Origin: Acidimicrobiia bacterium
GTDB taxonomy: Bacteria > Actinomycetota > Acidimicrobiia > IMCC26256 > JAENVU01
Reading direction: 5' to 3'
Length of the DNA stretch: 38,636 nucleotides
NCBI GenBank assembly: GCA_025361725.1
Contig: JANYJV010000095.1
Coordinates: forward strand, 1-38,636
Below are positions 1-7,565 of the stretch, in pieces (within the stretch, counting starts at the first letter, position 1; each line of letters starts with the position of its first letter). The notes under the pieces are model-generated. The model saw nothing but the letters and a program-made list of their open reading frames with translations, ran no database searches and was not told the DNA's origin. A program made the translations under genes and the position numbers.

Positions 1-32
1 CCGCCGTCGACACCACCCGACCGAGCAGTTCG

Positions 33-169
33 TCAGTTCGACGGTGTGACCGCCGCAGGCGCGGGAGTGGTGGTCCCACCGCCGGTCGCAGCCGCCGCGA
101 TTCCGGCGCTACCGATCATTGGCCGGCCGCAGCAGCGGCCAAGATCCATTTCTTCGATGCACTCGCCAT
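33..169 (-). pseudogene. Possible small secreted peptide, interrupted by a frameshift
   Basis: An ATG at 169 follows a good ribosome binding site (AAAGGA, about 5 nt spacing) and opens a signal-peptide-like stretch: a KKW basic start, then ILAAAAAG. That frame stops at 116 after 17 codons. The adjacent frame, entered at an overlapping ATG (119), continues naturally with MIGSAGIAAAATGG, then a TTTPAPAAVTPSN tail, and stops at 33. Loss of one base near 118-122 would explain the split. The rebuilt product, about 45 residues, would be a tiny Ala/Thr/Pro-rich exported peptide, in style like the secreted protein at 7040-7423. No family is recognised. It could also be a chance arrangement in GC-rich DNA. 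Positions 170-450 upstream show nothing else I can support. Confidence 0.3.
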
Positions 170-450
170 GAGGTCCTTTCGTCGGTCTCCGCACGGCGCG
201 GAAACGTGTTGCCATTCCACGTGATCCGAGTACGAGTTCCGCGGGATCGACGCGAGAACCGCGTCAGAAGTCCACCGAGATCACTGTGGTGAGAAAGGCT
301 CCGCCGAATACTGAAGTGGCCGTCCCGAATGTGGACGGAGTCGAAGCATCGCGGCGCGGGCGAATCGATCACCGTCGAGTGCGTTCCCTGACGCGACGTC
401 GAGCACCCCCGACTCGCAGGCCGCGCGGTGCCGTTCCGATTCGCCGCGTT

Positions 451-1941
451 TTATCGAACGGCGCCGGTGGCGCCCGCCGACCTGAGCATGAATCGGAGAC
501 AAACTGGGAACTCGCGATTCCAAAACGGCCAGCTATGAACCCCCCGCGCGATCACTCGCCGATACGACTGACCGGAACGCTGCAACACATCCGCGTACGC
601 GCGCGACTCACGTACCGACGGGTGATCGGAGCGGCCGGCAATCAGCAGCGTCCGGGGTCCGTCGCGCCGCGACTGCCGGAGCGGGTTGGCGGCGCTGCGG
701 ATCGCGGCGTTCTCGTGGGCGAAGGCCGAACCCTGCGGCGTGAAGTTGCCACTCATGGCGCACACGCTGTCGTATCGAGCCGGGATTCGCGAGCCGAGGT
801 AGGCCGCTCCATAACCACCGTCGGAGAGACCGGTCACACCCCAATGACCGTTGGTGCGATAGTTCCTGTTCAACCAGCGTTGTAGGTCATCGGAGACGGC
901 GGTTCCGAGTCGCTGCCGCGAGGTGTCGGCGAACGCACCGTCGGAGACAACGGGGCCGTGACCATCAGGCGCGACGCCGATGAACGCGGGCATCCCAGGG
1001 AGCGCGGCGGCGGCAACCGGGTTGAAGCCAGTCATGATGTCGGCCGGTGATCCTGGCTTGCCGTGCAGCATCTCGATGACGGGGTATCGGCGCCGCGTCG
1101 CGTCGTAGCCGGCGGGGAGGACAACGAACGCCTGGCGTGTGCCACCAATCGACGGCGTGGGATAGCTCACCTGGATGACCTGAGCGCCCGCTGAGGTCGG
1201 TGCCACGCTCGCTCCGGCGACGACTGCACCAGTCGCGGAGGTGATGAGCAGCGCGACGACCACCGGGAGCGTCCAGGCGGCGTTCGGCGGACCGGACCGG
1301 CGGAACCGGCGGCGTATCGCACCAATCGGCGCGGCGCCGAGGGCGTGCCCGAGTCCATACCCGACGACGAAGCTTCCCACATGCTCCCAGTCGGCCAGCT
1401 GATGATGGAGGACCAGCCCCCCGATGACCCAGACGATCGCGAACCAGCGGACTCGCCGCATCCCGAGTACAGCGACGAGCGCACCACCGGCACCCGCCGT
1501 GACCGCGGACGCGCCGTAGTCGAGGGTCGAGAGAGTGCGACTCGCGAACGCGATGCCGAGTGACGACCCAATGCCCAATGCACCAGCGACGAGCAGTGGC
1601 CCGGCGAACGCACTGACCACCATCACCGCGACCGCGCGTCGACTGCCGGCGATCATTTCGTACAGCCCCAGCATGAAGGCGAGCGAGAGTGCAATCGATA
1701 CCGCCATGAATGGGTCTCGGGTCAGGAACTGGCTGGTGACGAGGGTGCTCCAATGGCCCATCGAGAGCGCCCGACCGCTGAACCCGTAGCGGAACGCGAC
1801 GTCGAGCGGGAGTTCGCGGGAGAACACTTGAAGTCGGATTGCGGTACCGATGACCGCGGCCATGGCCGCGACTGTGACCAGCGGTGAGTGCACGCAACGA
1901 CCGCGCACCGCGGTGAGCGTCCGGCTCACCCGTTCATCCAT
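451..1941 (-). CDS. Rhomboid-like membrane domain fused to an esterase
   Basis: 496-residue two-part protein. Residues 1-240 hold about six to seven membrane segments with rhomboid features: HWSTLVTSQFL near 63-73, GAS at 143-145, and HVGSFVVGYGLG from 187. Ser145 and His187 are placed like a rhomboid dyad, but activity is inferred only. Residues about 255-480 form an alpha/beta-hydrolase of the esterase D / antigen 85 style: LHGKPG near the oxyanion hole, nucleophile Ser373 in GLSDGGYG, Asp in AGRSDH and a late His in GVHSWPFW. The domain would face outward after the last membrane segment. The ATG at 1941 overlaps the upstream stop by 8 bp, arguing for translational coupling; a TTG at 1989 is the alternative start. 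In corynebacteria and enterococci, hydrolases encoded beside aminoacyl-lipid synthases remove the amino acid again, so a role as lipid deacylase or regulator is plausible. The fusion itself is unusual. Confidence 0.85.
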   Translation of the reverse strand: MDERVSRTLTAVRGRCVHSPLVTVAAMAAVIGTAIRLQVFSRELPLDVAFRYGFSGRALSMGHWSTLVTSQFLTRDPFMAVSIALSLAFMLGLYEMIAGSRRAVAVMVVSAFAGPLLVAGALGIGSSLGIAFASRTLSTLDYGASAVTAGAGGALVAVLGMRRVRWFAIVWVIGGLVLHHQLADWEHVGSFVVGYGLGHALGAAPIGAIRRRFRRSGPPNAAWTLPVVVALLITSATGAVVAGASVAPTSAGAQVIQVSYPTPSIGGTRQAFVVLPAGYDATRRRYPVIEMLHGKPGSPADIMTGFNPVAAAALPGMPAFIGVAPDGHGPVVSDGAFADTSRQRLGTAVSDDLQRWLNRNYRTNGHWGVTGLSDGGYGAAYLGSRIPARYDSVCAMSGNFTPQGSAFAHENAAIRSAANPLRQSRRDGPRTLLIAGRSDHPSVRESRAYADVLQRSGQSYRRVIARGVHSWPFWNREFPVCLRFMLRSAGATGAVR

Positions 1942-2929
1942 TGCGGCGGAGTGCCTGCCGAATCCCACCGGGACAGTATGCGCTCGCAACGGCCATCAAG
2001 GCACCCGGCGTTCGCAACGGTGACGGAGCGACGAGCCAGAGGGGCTCCCACGTGGGTGCAAACTTCTCCTTGTACCGGCGCAGCGTTACCGTCGGATAGA
2101 CCCGCTCCGAGACCGAGCCATGCGAGAGCGGAACCGCGCCCAGACTCGCGCGCTCGACCCCGGCGGCCGCGAACTCGAGCAGACTCTCACCGATGAGCAG
2201 GTCCATCGTCGGATTCGGAGCGTCCGCCGATCTCCGCATGATGTCGAGCACGCGAGCGTGTCCGTCGTCATAGGTTCGCCAGGTCACGAAACCGGCGACC
2301 TCACCGGCTTCAGTGATCGCGACCCGACACTCGACGGCCCGGGTTGGGTCCGGGTCGAACCGCCCGAGGGTGAACCCCATCTCCCCGCCGCGCTTGGTGC
2401 TCAGCCATTCGTCCGATACTGCGGCCACTCCGCGGCCGAGGGCCTCGGAGAACGGAACGATCTTGAGACCGGCGCGTCGGGCCGAGGTGATGCTGTGGCG
2501 AAGGCTCGCCATTCGCTTGCCGGCCAGGGAGAACGTGGACAGATCGATCTGCGCGTCGTCGGCGATCCGAGTGGCGTGCAGCCCGCGTGTCTCGTACGGG
2601 ATCGGGTCGGGCAGTGCGGCGAACACCGGCCTGCGTCCGGCCGACCGAACCTGGTCCATCAGGCTGTCGAGGGCGTCAGACTCAAGTCCCGGTGGGGCGA
2701 CGATGCCAGTAGGGAACACTGCCCGCCGTCCGACCGGCTCGTACCCGGCAACGCCACCGCCCGCGAGGCGAAGCACGGTACGGCCCGGCTCGGTGTGAAA
2801 CGGACTCACCGGGGATCGGCCCCAGCGCCGCACCGTCTCCTCGACATCGAGCTCCGTGTCGACCGGCGGCCGAAAGAGCATCGGGGCCTTCTCGGATGGG
2901 AAGTTCATGGGTACTTGGATTGTCGTCAT
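1934..2929 (-). CDS. DUF2156 aminoacyl-lipid synthase domain (MprF C-terminal-like)
   Basis: 331-residue soluble protein matching the C-terminal catalytic domain of MprF/LysX-type aminoacyl-phosphatidylglycerol synthases (DUF2156, GNAT-like fold). These transfer lysine or alanine from tRNA to phosphatidylglycerol or diacylglycerol on the inner membrane face. Family signatures are KRMASLRHSITSARRAGL (about 138-155), EWLSTKRGGEMGFTLGRFD (about 173-191), the LDIMRR core, and the ending YKEKFAPTWEPLWLV. It has no membrane segments, so it is the synthase half without the flippase half, which is encoded separately at 3399-4397. Its ATG overlaps, as ATGA, the last stop of the decayed mannosyltransferase frame upstream, and its 3' end overlaps the rhomboid/esterase gene by 8 bp. 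The operon layout suggests a membrane-charge modification unit. The amino acid used cannot be told from sequence. Confidence 0.9.
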   Translation of the reverse strand: MTTIQVPMNFPSEKAPMLFRPPVDTELDVEETVRRWGRSPVSPFHTEPGRTVLRLAGGGVAGYEPVGRRAVFPTGIVAPPGLESDALDSLMDQVRSAGRRPVFAALPDPIPYETRGLHATRIADDAQIDLSTFSLAGKRMASLRHSITSARRAGLKIVPFSEALGRGVAAVSDEWLSTKRGGEMGFTLGRFDPDPTRAVECRVAITEAGEVAGFVTWRTYDDGHARVLDIMRRSADAPNPTMDLLIGESLLEFAAAGVERASLGAVPLSHGSVSERVYPTVTLRRYKEKFAPTWEPLWLVAPSPLRTPGALMAVASAYCPGGIRQALRRNG

Positions 2930-3421
2930 GCTCTGACTATGCGACGCCGGAGCTTGCAGTTCGCTGAACGGTGAGCGACGAACGTCTCATCACCAACCGT
3001 GGCGTGCGGCTCCAGCCACAAGACATCGAGCCCACCCGCAGACCAGTCGGCGGCACAACGGTGCGGTCTCGGACCGTTCGCGGGGCGGCTGACCGGCGTC
3101 AGCACCAGACCCGACCGGTCGGAGGGCGATTGCCGAGCACCACCCCTCGGTCCAAGGTGCCTGGCGCTTCGAGATCGAACGGACCGGCATGTCTCGCCGT
3201 ACGCCGAGGGGCCGCCGGTCGGCCAAGGCCGTGAACGCTTCGTCGAAGCCCAGCCGCCGTGCGCCCAACGCCCAGAACCGCAACGTCGCTCCGACGAGGA
3301 CCGATCCGAGGGGGACCAGGCGGTCGGCCCGCAAACGTTTCCGAAGCCTCACGTCCGCCACCGCGCCGGAGCGCCGATCGGTGGAGAATCCCCAGGCATC
3401 ACACGCGGATGAGCACGTCAC
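2926..3421 (-). pseudogene. Decayed GT-C mannosyltransferase remnant
   Basis: The N-terminal part (frame from 3421) contains LRFWALGARRLGFDEAFTAL, nearly the same as the start of the intact transferase at 11510-13021 (LRLWGLGASRFGYDEAFTAI), including the Asp-Glu pair that marks GT-C enzymes. About 45 codons in, similarity ends. A short second frame carries PPTGRVW, as in the C-terminal region of the intact copy (APTGRVW). A third frame runs to a TGA at 2926 that overlaps the DUF2156 start as ATGA. The region is about 495 bp, against about 1.5 kb for the intact gene, so roughly two thirds of the middle is lost and the ends are in different frames. The retained ATGA overlap suggests the ancestral gene was a coupled member of this operon. 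The C-terminal match is short and less certain than the N-terminal one. Confidence 0.7.
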
Positions 3422-4397
3422 GCCGCAGGATCTTCAGAGCGATCGCGCCGGGAAGGATGGGGAGCCAGTAAGTGATCAGGCGGTAGGTGAGGACCCCGGC
3501 CACTGCCGGAGCGGCAGCCGCGCCGAAGGCGATGAGGCCGGCGACCAGGGCCGCCTCGAGTGCCCCGAGTCCGCCGGGAGTCGGGGCGGTGGAGCCAATA
3601 GCCGAGCCGGCGAGGAACACCGCGAGCAGCTCGAGGACCGAGAGGTGCACGCCACAGGCCGATGCCGCAACCGCGAAGGCGAGCCCGTGACCAAGGGTGA
3701 CGCCAACCGTTCCGACCACGAGGTGGCCGAGTCGGCGAGGGTCCAACCACAGGGGCGTGACTGCAGCCCACAGCTCACGCGCGGCGGCCGTGATGCGGGC
3801 TCCGTATCGCCGGGCAAGGAGGGCCCCGACCGCGGTCGCGAGCACCAGCCCGACGAGCAATGGCATCGCCGACGGGATAGGTATCGTCGCTCCACCGACC
3901 GGCTGACCCACGAGCCCCAGCACCACAACAGTTGCGATCACATGGACGACGAATGATGCTGCCGAGGTGACACCCACTGCCGCCACTGCTTGGGTGCGGG
4001 TCGCACCGTCACGTTGGAGATAACACGCGTTGGTCGCCATACCTCCGAGTCCAGCCGGTGCGAGCCGGTTCGTACAGGCCGCCGCGAGCTGCACGGCCGT
4101 GGTTCGGCCGAACCGCAGGGACCGGCCGGAAGCCGCGGTGATCGCGACGGCCGCAGCGGCATAGGTCGCGGCACCGAGCAGCCCGGTGAGGATCAGCCCG
4201 GCCGGGTTGGCATGGACGGCGGCGCGGAATCCTCGTCCGAGCGTTGGCGCCTGCCGGACGAGCAGAACCGTCCCGATCACGACGACCGCCACGATGACCA
4301 CTTGCCGCGCCCGTTGCGTCACACCGTGCCAGTCCACGGCGATCAGCGCGGCACGGCGGGCCTGCCCGACGGGCACGATGGTCGCGGTCATGGTCAT
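3399..4397 (-). CDS. UPF0104 / LPG-synthase-type transmembrane protein (flippase-like)
   Basis: 332-residue polytopic membrane protein with about eight hydrophobic segments. It belongs to the lysylphosphatidylglycerol synthase TM family (UPF0104), the N-terminal flippase module of MprF, also found alone in many actinobacteria. Key motifs are NRLAPAGLGGMATNA (about 109-123), APTPGGLGALEAALVAGL (about 266-283) and YRLITYWLPILPG near the C-terminus. In MprF this module moves aminoacylated lipid to the outer leaflet; here the soluble synthase half is encoded two positions downstream, so the pair resembles a split MprF. Some relatives act in polyprenol-linked glycan pathways instead, and the nearby glycosylation remnants keep that option open. 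No clear Shine-Dalgarno sequence precedes the ATG at 4397; a second ATG lies two codons in. Confidence 0.88.
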   Translation of the reverse strand: MTMTATIVPVGQARRAALIAVDWHGVTQRARQVVIVAVVVIGTVLLVRQAPTLGRGFRAAVHANPAGLILTGLLGAATYAAAAVAITAASGRSLRFGRTTAVQLAAACTNRLAPAGLGGMATNACYLQRDGATRTQAVAAVGVTSAASFVVHVIATVVVLGLVGQPVGGATIPIPSAMPLLVGLVLATAVGALLARRYGARITAAARELWAAVTPLWLDPRRLGHLVVGTVGVTLGHGLAFAVAASACGVHLSVLELLAVFLAGSAIGSTAPTPGGLGALEAALVAGLIAFGAAAAPAVAGVLTYRLITYWLPILPGAIALKILRRDVLIRV

Positions 4398-4499
4398 GGG
4401 GTGGATGGAGAAAGTTGTTGAGTCGTTTGCATGACCCGAGTCAAGAAGATCGGCGCTGACCGAACGCTGAACGCGGGCACCGGACCGCTCCGACTCCGC

Positions 4500-4775
4500 T
4501 CACCCCGAGATCACCGGCGACGGGTCTCGGCGCGATCCGAACAGCACCCGGTCGAGCAACACGAACTGCAGAATCCACAACACACCGAAACCGCCGAGGT
4601 GACCGACCAGGATCGTCGCGGTTCGCATCACCGGGCTCAGGTGCGTGTGCGCCGCCCACGACGCCGCCATACCGACCGTCACCGTGGAAAGAGCGAGTCC
4701 GCAGAACGAGAGGACCCAGAACGGCAGAACCTCTCCACGGTGTGGCCGATCGGGTCGATCAGGGTAGGCATAGCG
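4500..4775 (-). pseudogene. 5'-truncated GtrA-family fragment
   Basis: Reading on the minus strand from a TGA at 4776-4778, the frame gives RYAYPDR..., then GEVLPFWVLSFCGLALSTVTV, then MRTATILVGHLGGFGVLWILQFVLLDRVLF. This is the C-terminal half of actinobacterial GtrA proteins, small four-helix membrane proteins that help move polyprenyl-phosphate sugars in cell-wall glycosylation. The first one to two helices are absent: only about 74 bp separate the fragment from the kinase stop at 4853, too little for the missing part in any frame. An internal GTG at 4682 could start a 60-residue product, but that would lose half of the fold. I read it as a remnant, with the GT-C fragment at 2926-3421, of an older glycosylation cassette. 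The rest of 4398-4852 has no other gene I can support. Confidence 0.65.
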
Positions 4776-4794
4776 TCAAGATGACAGGCCCTCG

Positions 4795-4810
4795 CTGAAC
4801 AACTGTTGAA
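4795..4810. promoter_or_regulatory. Putative response-regulator direct repeat, site 2
   Basis: CTGAACAACTGTTGAA contains two 5-bp units (CTGAA, TTGAA) with starts 11 bp apart. That spacing is typical for tandem OmpR/PhoB-family binding. The site shares CTGAACAAC and the second-unit TGAA with a site upstream of the response regulator at 6931. It lies just after the kinase gene and ahead of the GtrA remnant and flippase-like gene, so it could control the lipid genes. Binding is inferred. Confidence 0.4.
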
Positions 4811-4852
4811 GGCGCGGCCCTGGGGGGACTGCTCGGCGTCGCCCTCGGAGCG

Positions 4853-6214
4853 TCAGATCAACGCCGCATCGGTCCGTGGAAATCGGATGACGAAACACGC
4901 ACCGGGTCCGTCGGTCTCCACCGTGATCACACCACCGTGCACGGTCACAATCTCCCGGGTGATCGCCAGGCCGAGGCCGGTGCTCGCGCCATCGCGGGTC
5001 CTCGCATCGTCGATGCGTCCGAATCGTTCGAAGATCCGCGTTCTGTGTTCGATCGGAATTCCGGGCCCGTCGTCCACGATCCGGACCTCGGTCATCGAGT
5101 CCGTCTCGAACACCGCGATTGAGACTCTTTGGTTCGCGTGACGTTCAGCGTTGTCCATCACGTTCCGCAGCGCGCGGCGGAGCTGATCGGGGTCCCCGAA
5201 CACCTGACCACCCGACACTCGGCTCACGTCCACGCTGATCCGCCCGAGAGTTCGGATGCGTTCGGCCTCGTGCAGGACGAGGTCGTCGAGATCCACCGGC
5301 ATGACGTGCACCGTGTCGACGCCGGCTTCGAGGCGAGCGAGCGTCAGCAGATCGTCGACGAGACGTTGCATCTCCGTGACCTCGACCAGCGCCTCGTCCT
5401 CTCCTGCACGCCAGTTAGGTTCCGTCCTGGCCGCGAGATTCACCTCGAAACGCGCGCGGAGTGATGTCAGGGGACTTTGGAGCTCGTGGGATGCGTCGCT
5501 CACGAACCGTCGCTGCCGGTCGGCAGCGTCATCGAGGCGAGCGAGCATGGCGTTCATCGTCCGAGCCAGCTTTCCGACCTCGTCGTACGAGGCCGGTTCG
5601 GGTACTCGTCGGTGTAACTCGGTCTCGCCGATCTCACTCACCTCCGCACGAATGGCCTCGACCGGGCGGAGCGCTCGACCGGTGACGCGCCAGGTCGTCA
5701 CCGCGACGAGGCCAATCAGCAGCGGGATGCCGATCGCGAGTAGTCGTTCCATTGACTGGGTCGCGTCGTCAACTGCCTCCGTGGTCTCGCCGGCATAAAT
5801 CGTCACGCGACCGTTCGGGGTGGCGACCCCACGAGCAACGACCAGGAACCGGCTGCCGATCGAACCAACGGTTCGGTTGACGAGCACCGCGCTGCCGGGC
5901 GCCGGTTCGAGAGGAAGAACACGCAACTCGTTGCGCAGGTTCTCGCTCGCAGCCAGCACCTTCCCATTCGCGCCAACGACTTGGGTGAAGGCGTCCTCCT
6001 CTCGAGCCGCCGTCAGGTCCTTGGGCAGCCGCTGCCCACGTGCGAGCGCGGCGATATCGGAAGCGCGACCCGTGATACTTCGCTCAAGCCCGGCGGTGAG
6101 CGCTCGTTGCTGCACGACAACAAGCAGGATGGCTCCGGCGAGGAGTGCAACGGTCACCACCAGCGCGGCGAAGGCGGTCGTCCGGACTCGGACGGTGGCG
6201 AACCACCTACGCAT
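4853..6214 (-). CDS. Sensor histidine kinase of two-component system 1
   Basis: 453-residue membrane histidine kinase. Two membrane segments (about 12-34 and 158-178) flank an external sensor region of about 120 residues. HAMP follows (about 178-230), then a HisKA domain with phospho-acceptor His243 in SDASHELQSPL. The ATPase domain has an N box (NVMDNAERH), G1 (DDGPGIP), F box (FERFGR) and G2 (STGLGLAI). All catalytic motifs are intact. The ATG at 6214 was chosen over an upstream in-frame ATG at 6328 because it overlaps the response-regulator stop by only 8 bp and starts with the usual short basic N-terminus. Co-transcribed with the regulator at 6207-6881. The split MprF-like genes lie directly downstream on the same strand; in staphylococci, two-component systems control mprF in response to cationic peptides, so a similar envelope-stress role is a reasonable guess. 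Confidence 0.95.
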   Translation of the reverse strand: MRRWFATVRVRTTAFAALVVTVALLAGAILLVVVQQRALTAGLERSITGRASDIAALARGQRLPKDLTAAREEDAFTQVVGANGKVLAASENLRNELRVLPLEPAPGSAVLVNRTVGSIGSRFLVVARGVATPNGRVTIYAGETTEAVDDATQSMERLLAIGIPLLIGLVAVTTWRVTGRALRPVEAIRAEVSEIGETELHRRVPEPASYDEVGKLARTMNAMLARLDDAADRQRRFVSDASHELQSPLTSLRARFEVNLAARTEPNWRAGEDEALVEVTEMQRLVDDLLTLARLEAGVDTVHVMPVDLDDLVLHEAERIRTLGRISVDVSRVSGGQVFGDPDQLRRALRNVMDNAERHANQRVSIAVFETDSMTEVRIVDDGPGIPIEHRTRIFERFGRIDDARTRDGASTGLGLAITREIVTVHGGVITVETDGPGACFVIRFPRTDAALI

Positions 6215-6881
6215 CGGGATCGATGCGGTATCCCGCGCCTCGAACCGTCTGGATCGTGACGCGATCGAACGGCTCATCGATCTTGCGCCGTATCCGACGC
6301 ACGTAGACCTCGACAATGTTGTCATCACCTTCGAACGCGAAGTCCCAGACGTGCTCCAGCAACGTGCGTTTGCTCACTGCGACCCCGACGCGATGCGCGA
6401 GATATTCGAGCACCGCGAACTCGCGCGGACTCAACGGGATTTCGATGTCGCCCCGGAGACACTGATGTGCCGCCGGATCCAACTTGAGGTCGCCGATCTC
6501 GATCGCAGCGGCCCGCTCCGCTCCCCCACGCCGGACCAGGGCTCGCAAGCGCGCCAGCAAGACCACGAAGGAGAACGGCTTCGAGAGGAAGTCATCCGCG
6601 CCGGTGTCGAGGGCCTCGGCTTCGTCGTACTCACCGCGTTTGGCCGTCAGCATCAAGATCGGTGTCCAGTTGTTCGCCTCGCGCAATGCAGCACAGAGCC
6701 GGAACCCGTTCAGACCGGGCAGCATCACATCGAGGACGATGACGTCGTATTCCTGCTCGGTGGCCATCCACTTTCCGTCGATGCCATCGAGCGCGACGTC
6801 GACGGCATAGCCCTCCTCCTCGAGCCCTCGCCGCACCGTCGCGGCAAGCCGCTTGTCGTCCTCGACCACCAAGATCTTCAC
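6207..6881 (-). CDS. OmpR-family response regulator 1
   Basis: 224-residue regulator. The receiver domain (1-120) has the acidic pair in VVEDD, phospho-acceptor Asp51 in VLDVMLP, the conserved Thr in MLTA and Lys in LSKPF. The winged-helix DNA-binding domain (about 127-222) contains LSPREFAVLEYL, EVYVRRIRRKID and TVRGAGYRID, the OmpR/PhoB pattern. The start is the GTG at 6881: GGAAGG lies 8 nt upstream and the protein opens with the canonical KILVVEDD; extending to 6938 adds a poor, non-conserved leader. It overlaps the kinase start by 8 bp. An 11-bp-spaced direct repeat about 50 bp upstream (6931-6946) suggests autoregulation. Closest in style to actinobacterial MprA/TcrA/CutR-type regulators; the signal is unknown. 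Confidence 0.95.
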   Translation of the reverse strand: MKILVVEDDKRLAATVRRGLEEEGYAVDVALDGIDGKWMATEQEYDVIVLDVMLPGLNGFRLCAALREANNWTPILMLTAKRGEYDEAEALDTGADDFLSKPFSFVVLLARLRALVRRGGAERAAAIEIGDLKLDPAAHQCLRGDIEIPLSPREFAVLEYLAHRVGVAVSKRTLLEHVWDFAFEGDDNIVEVYVRRIRRKIDEPFDRVTIQTVRGAGYRIDPDA

Positions 6882-6930
6882 CGTCGTCGCCTTCCGCTGC
6901 ACTGAGTCGTACAACGGTAGTGACGAGGAG

Positions 6931-6946
6931 CTGAACAACCACTGAA
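6931..6946. promoter_or_regulatory. Putative response-regulator direct repeat, site 1
   Basis: CTGAACAACCACTGAA has two CTGAA units with starts exactly 11 bp apart, about 50 bp upstream of the GTG of the response regulator at 6881. The first nine bases are identical to the site at 4795. The position suits autoregulation by the OmpR-type regulator encoded just downstream. Binding is inferred. Confidence 0.45.
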
Positions 6947-6977
6947 TCAGCGCTCACTCTTGATCCGGCGACCTCGC

Positions 6978-7020
6978 GCGAGAGGGCCGGGACCGCTCAC
7001 CGCGGTCCCAGCCCTCTCGC
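6978..7020 (-). terminator. Strong hairpin, probable terminator of the secreted-protein gene
   Basis: The arms (6978-6996 and 7002-7020) pair over 19 bases with one mismatch and a 5-nt loop. It lies just after the stop of the minus-strand gene at 7040. A smaller perfect hairpin (AAGTCC-GAA-GGACTT, 7024-7038) sits between the stop and the large stem. There is no T tract, as is common in high-GC actinobacteria. It would insulate the two-component operon from the gene above. Confidence 0.75.
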
Positions 7021-7039
7021 ATCAAGTCCGAAGGACTTG

Positions 7040-7423
7040 CTAGTTGTTGCCGGTCTGCTGGTTGTCGACCTGACCCGGAGGGTCCGCATGGCCGCCAGGA
7101 CCATCCGCGTCGACTCCGGTCTCGGTCCCATCCTTGGCCTCAGTACCCGAGTCGGCCTTGTCACCAGCCGTTGGGGTGTCGGCCTTCTCATTTGGATCCG
7201 ACGTCTCCACCGCACCCGGAACATCCGGAGTGGTCTGGTCGCCCTGTTGGGTCGTGTCCGTGTCCGTCGCACTCACCGGCTCCGGCGTCACAACATTCTT
7301 CACCGATGCCTTCGCGTGAACTGCGGGTGTCGTTGATGGCGACGCGAACGCAGCCGCCGAACCGAGTCCGCCGAATGCCAGAAGCACCGCTCCCGCACCG
7401 ATCAGCTCGTCCTTCATGTTCAT
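7040..7423 (-). CDS. Small secreted acidic Thr/Asp/Pro/Gly-rich protein
   Basis: 127 residues. Residues 1-27 form a signal peptide: short charged start, hydrophobic core GAGAVLLAFGGLGSAAA, and likely cleavage after AFA. The mature part is strongly acidic, low in hydrophobics, without cysteine, and rich in D, T, G, P and E, so it is probably disordered. The ATG at 7423 is preceded by AGAGGAAG at 5 nt, which fixes the start even though the frame stays open much further upstream. It is a single-gene unit: a strong hairpin follows its stop and a divergent lipoprotein gene begins at 7566. No family is recognised. Possible roles are a wall-associated spacer or a secreted peptide under envelope control; the sequence does not decide. 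Confidence 0.75.
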   Translation of the reverse strand: MNMKDELIGAGAVLLAFGGLGSAAAFASPSTTPAVHAKASVKNVVTPEPVSATDTDTTQQGDQTTPDVPGAVETSDPNEKADTPTAGDKADSGTEAKDGTETGVDADGPGGHADPPGQVDNQQTGNN

Positions 7424-7565
7424 GGGTCTTCCTCTCTTGGGGGTTTCGGAGACCTGAGCATGCGTCAATGCACATTGTGAGAACGTGAAAGCACGCTGTG
7501 ATCCAACGAAGAAGCGTTCTGAGCGCGATGGCCCGACGTATTCACTGGGTTGAGAAACTGCATCG

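Noticed and set aside
286-885. Long plus-strand open frame opposite the esterase
   Set aside because: Arg/Gly-rich composition without domains. It is the antisense shadow of the rhomboid-esterase gene, whose motifs are clear.
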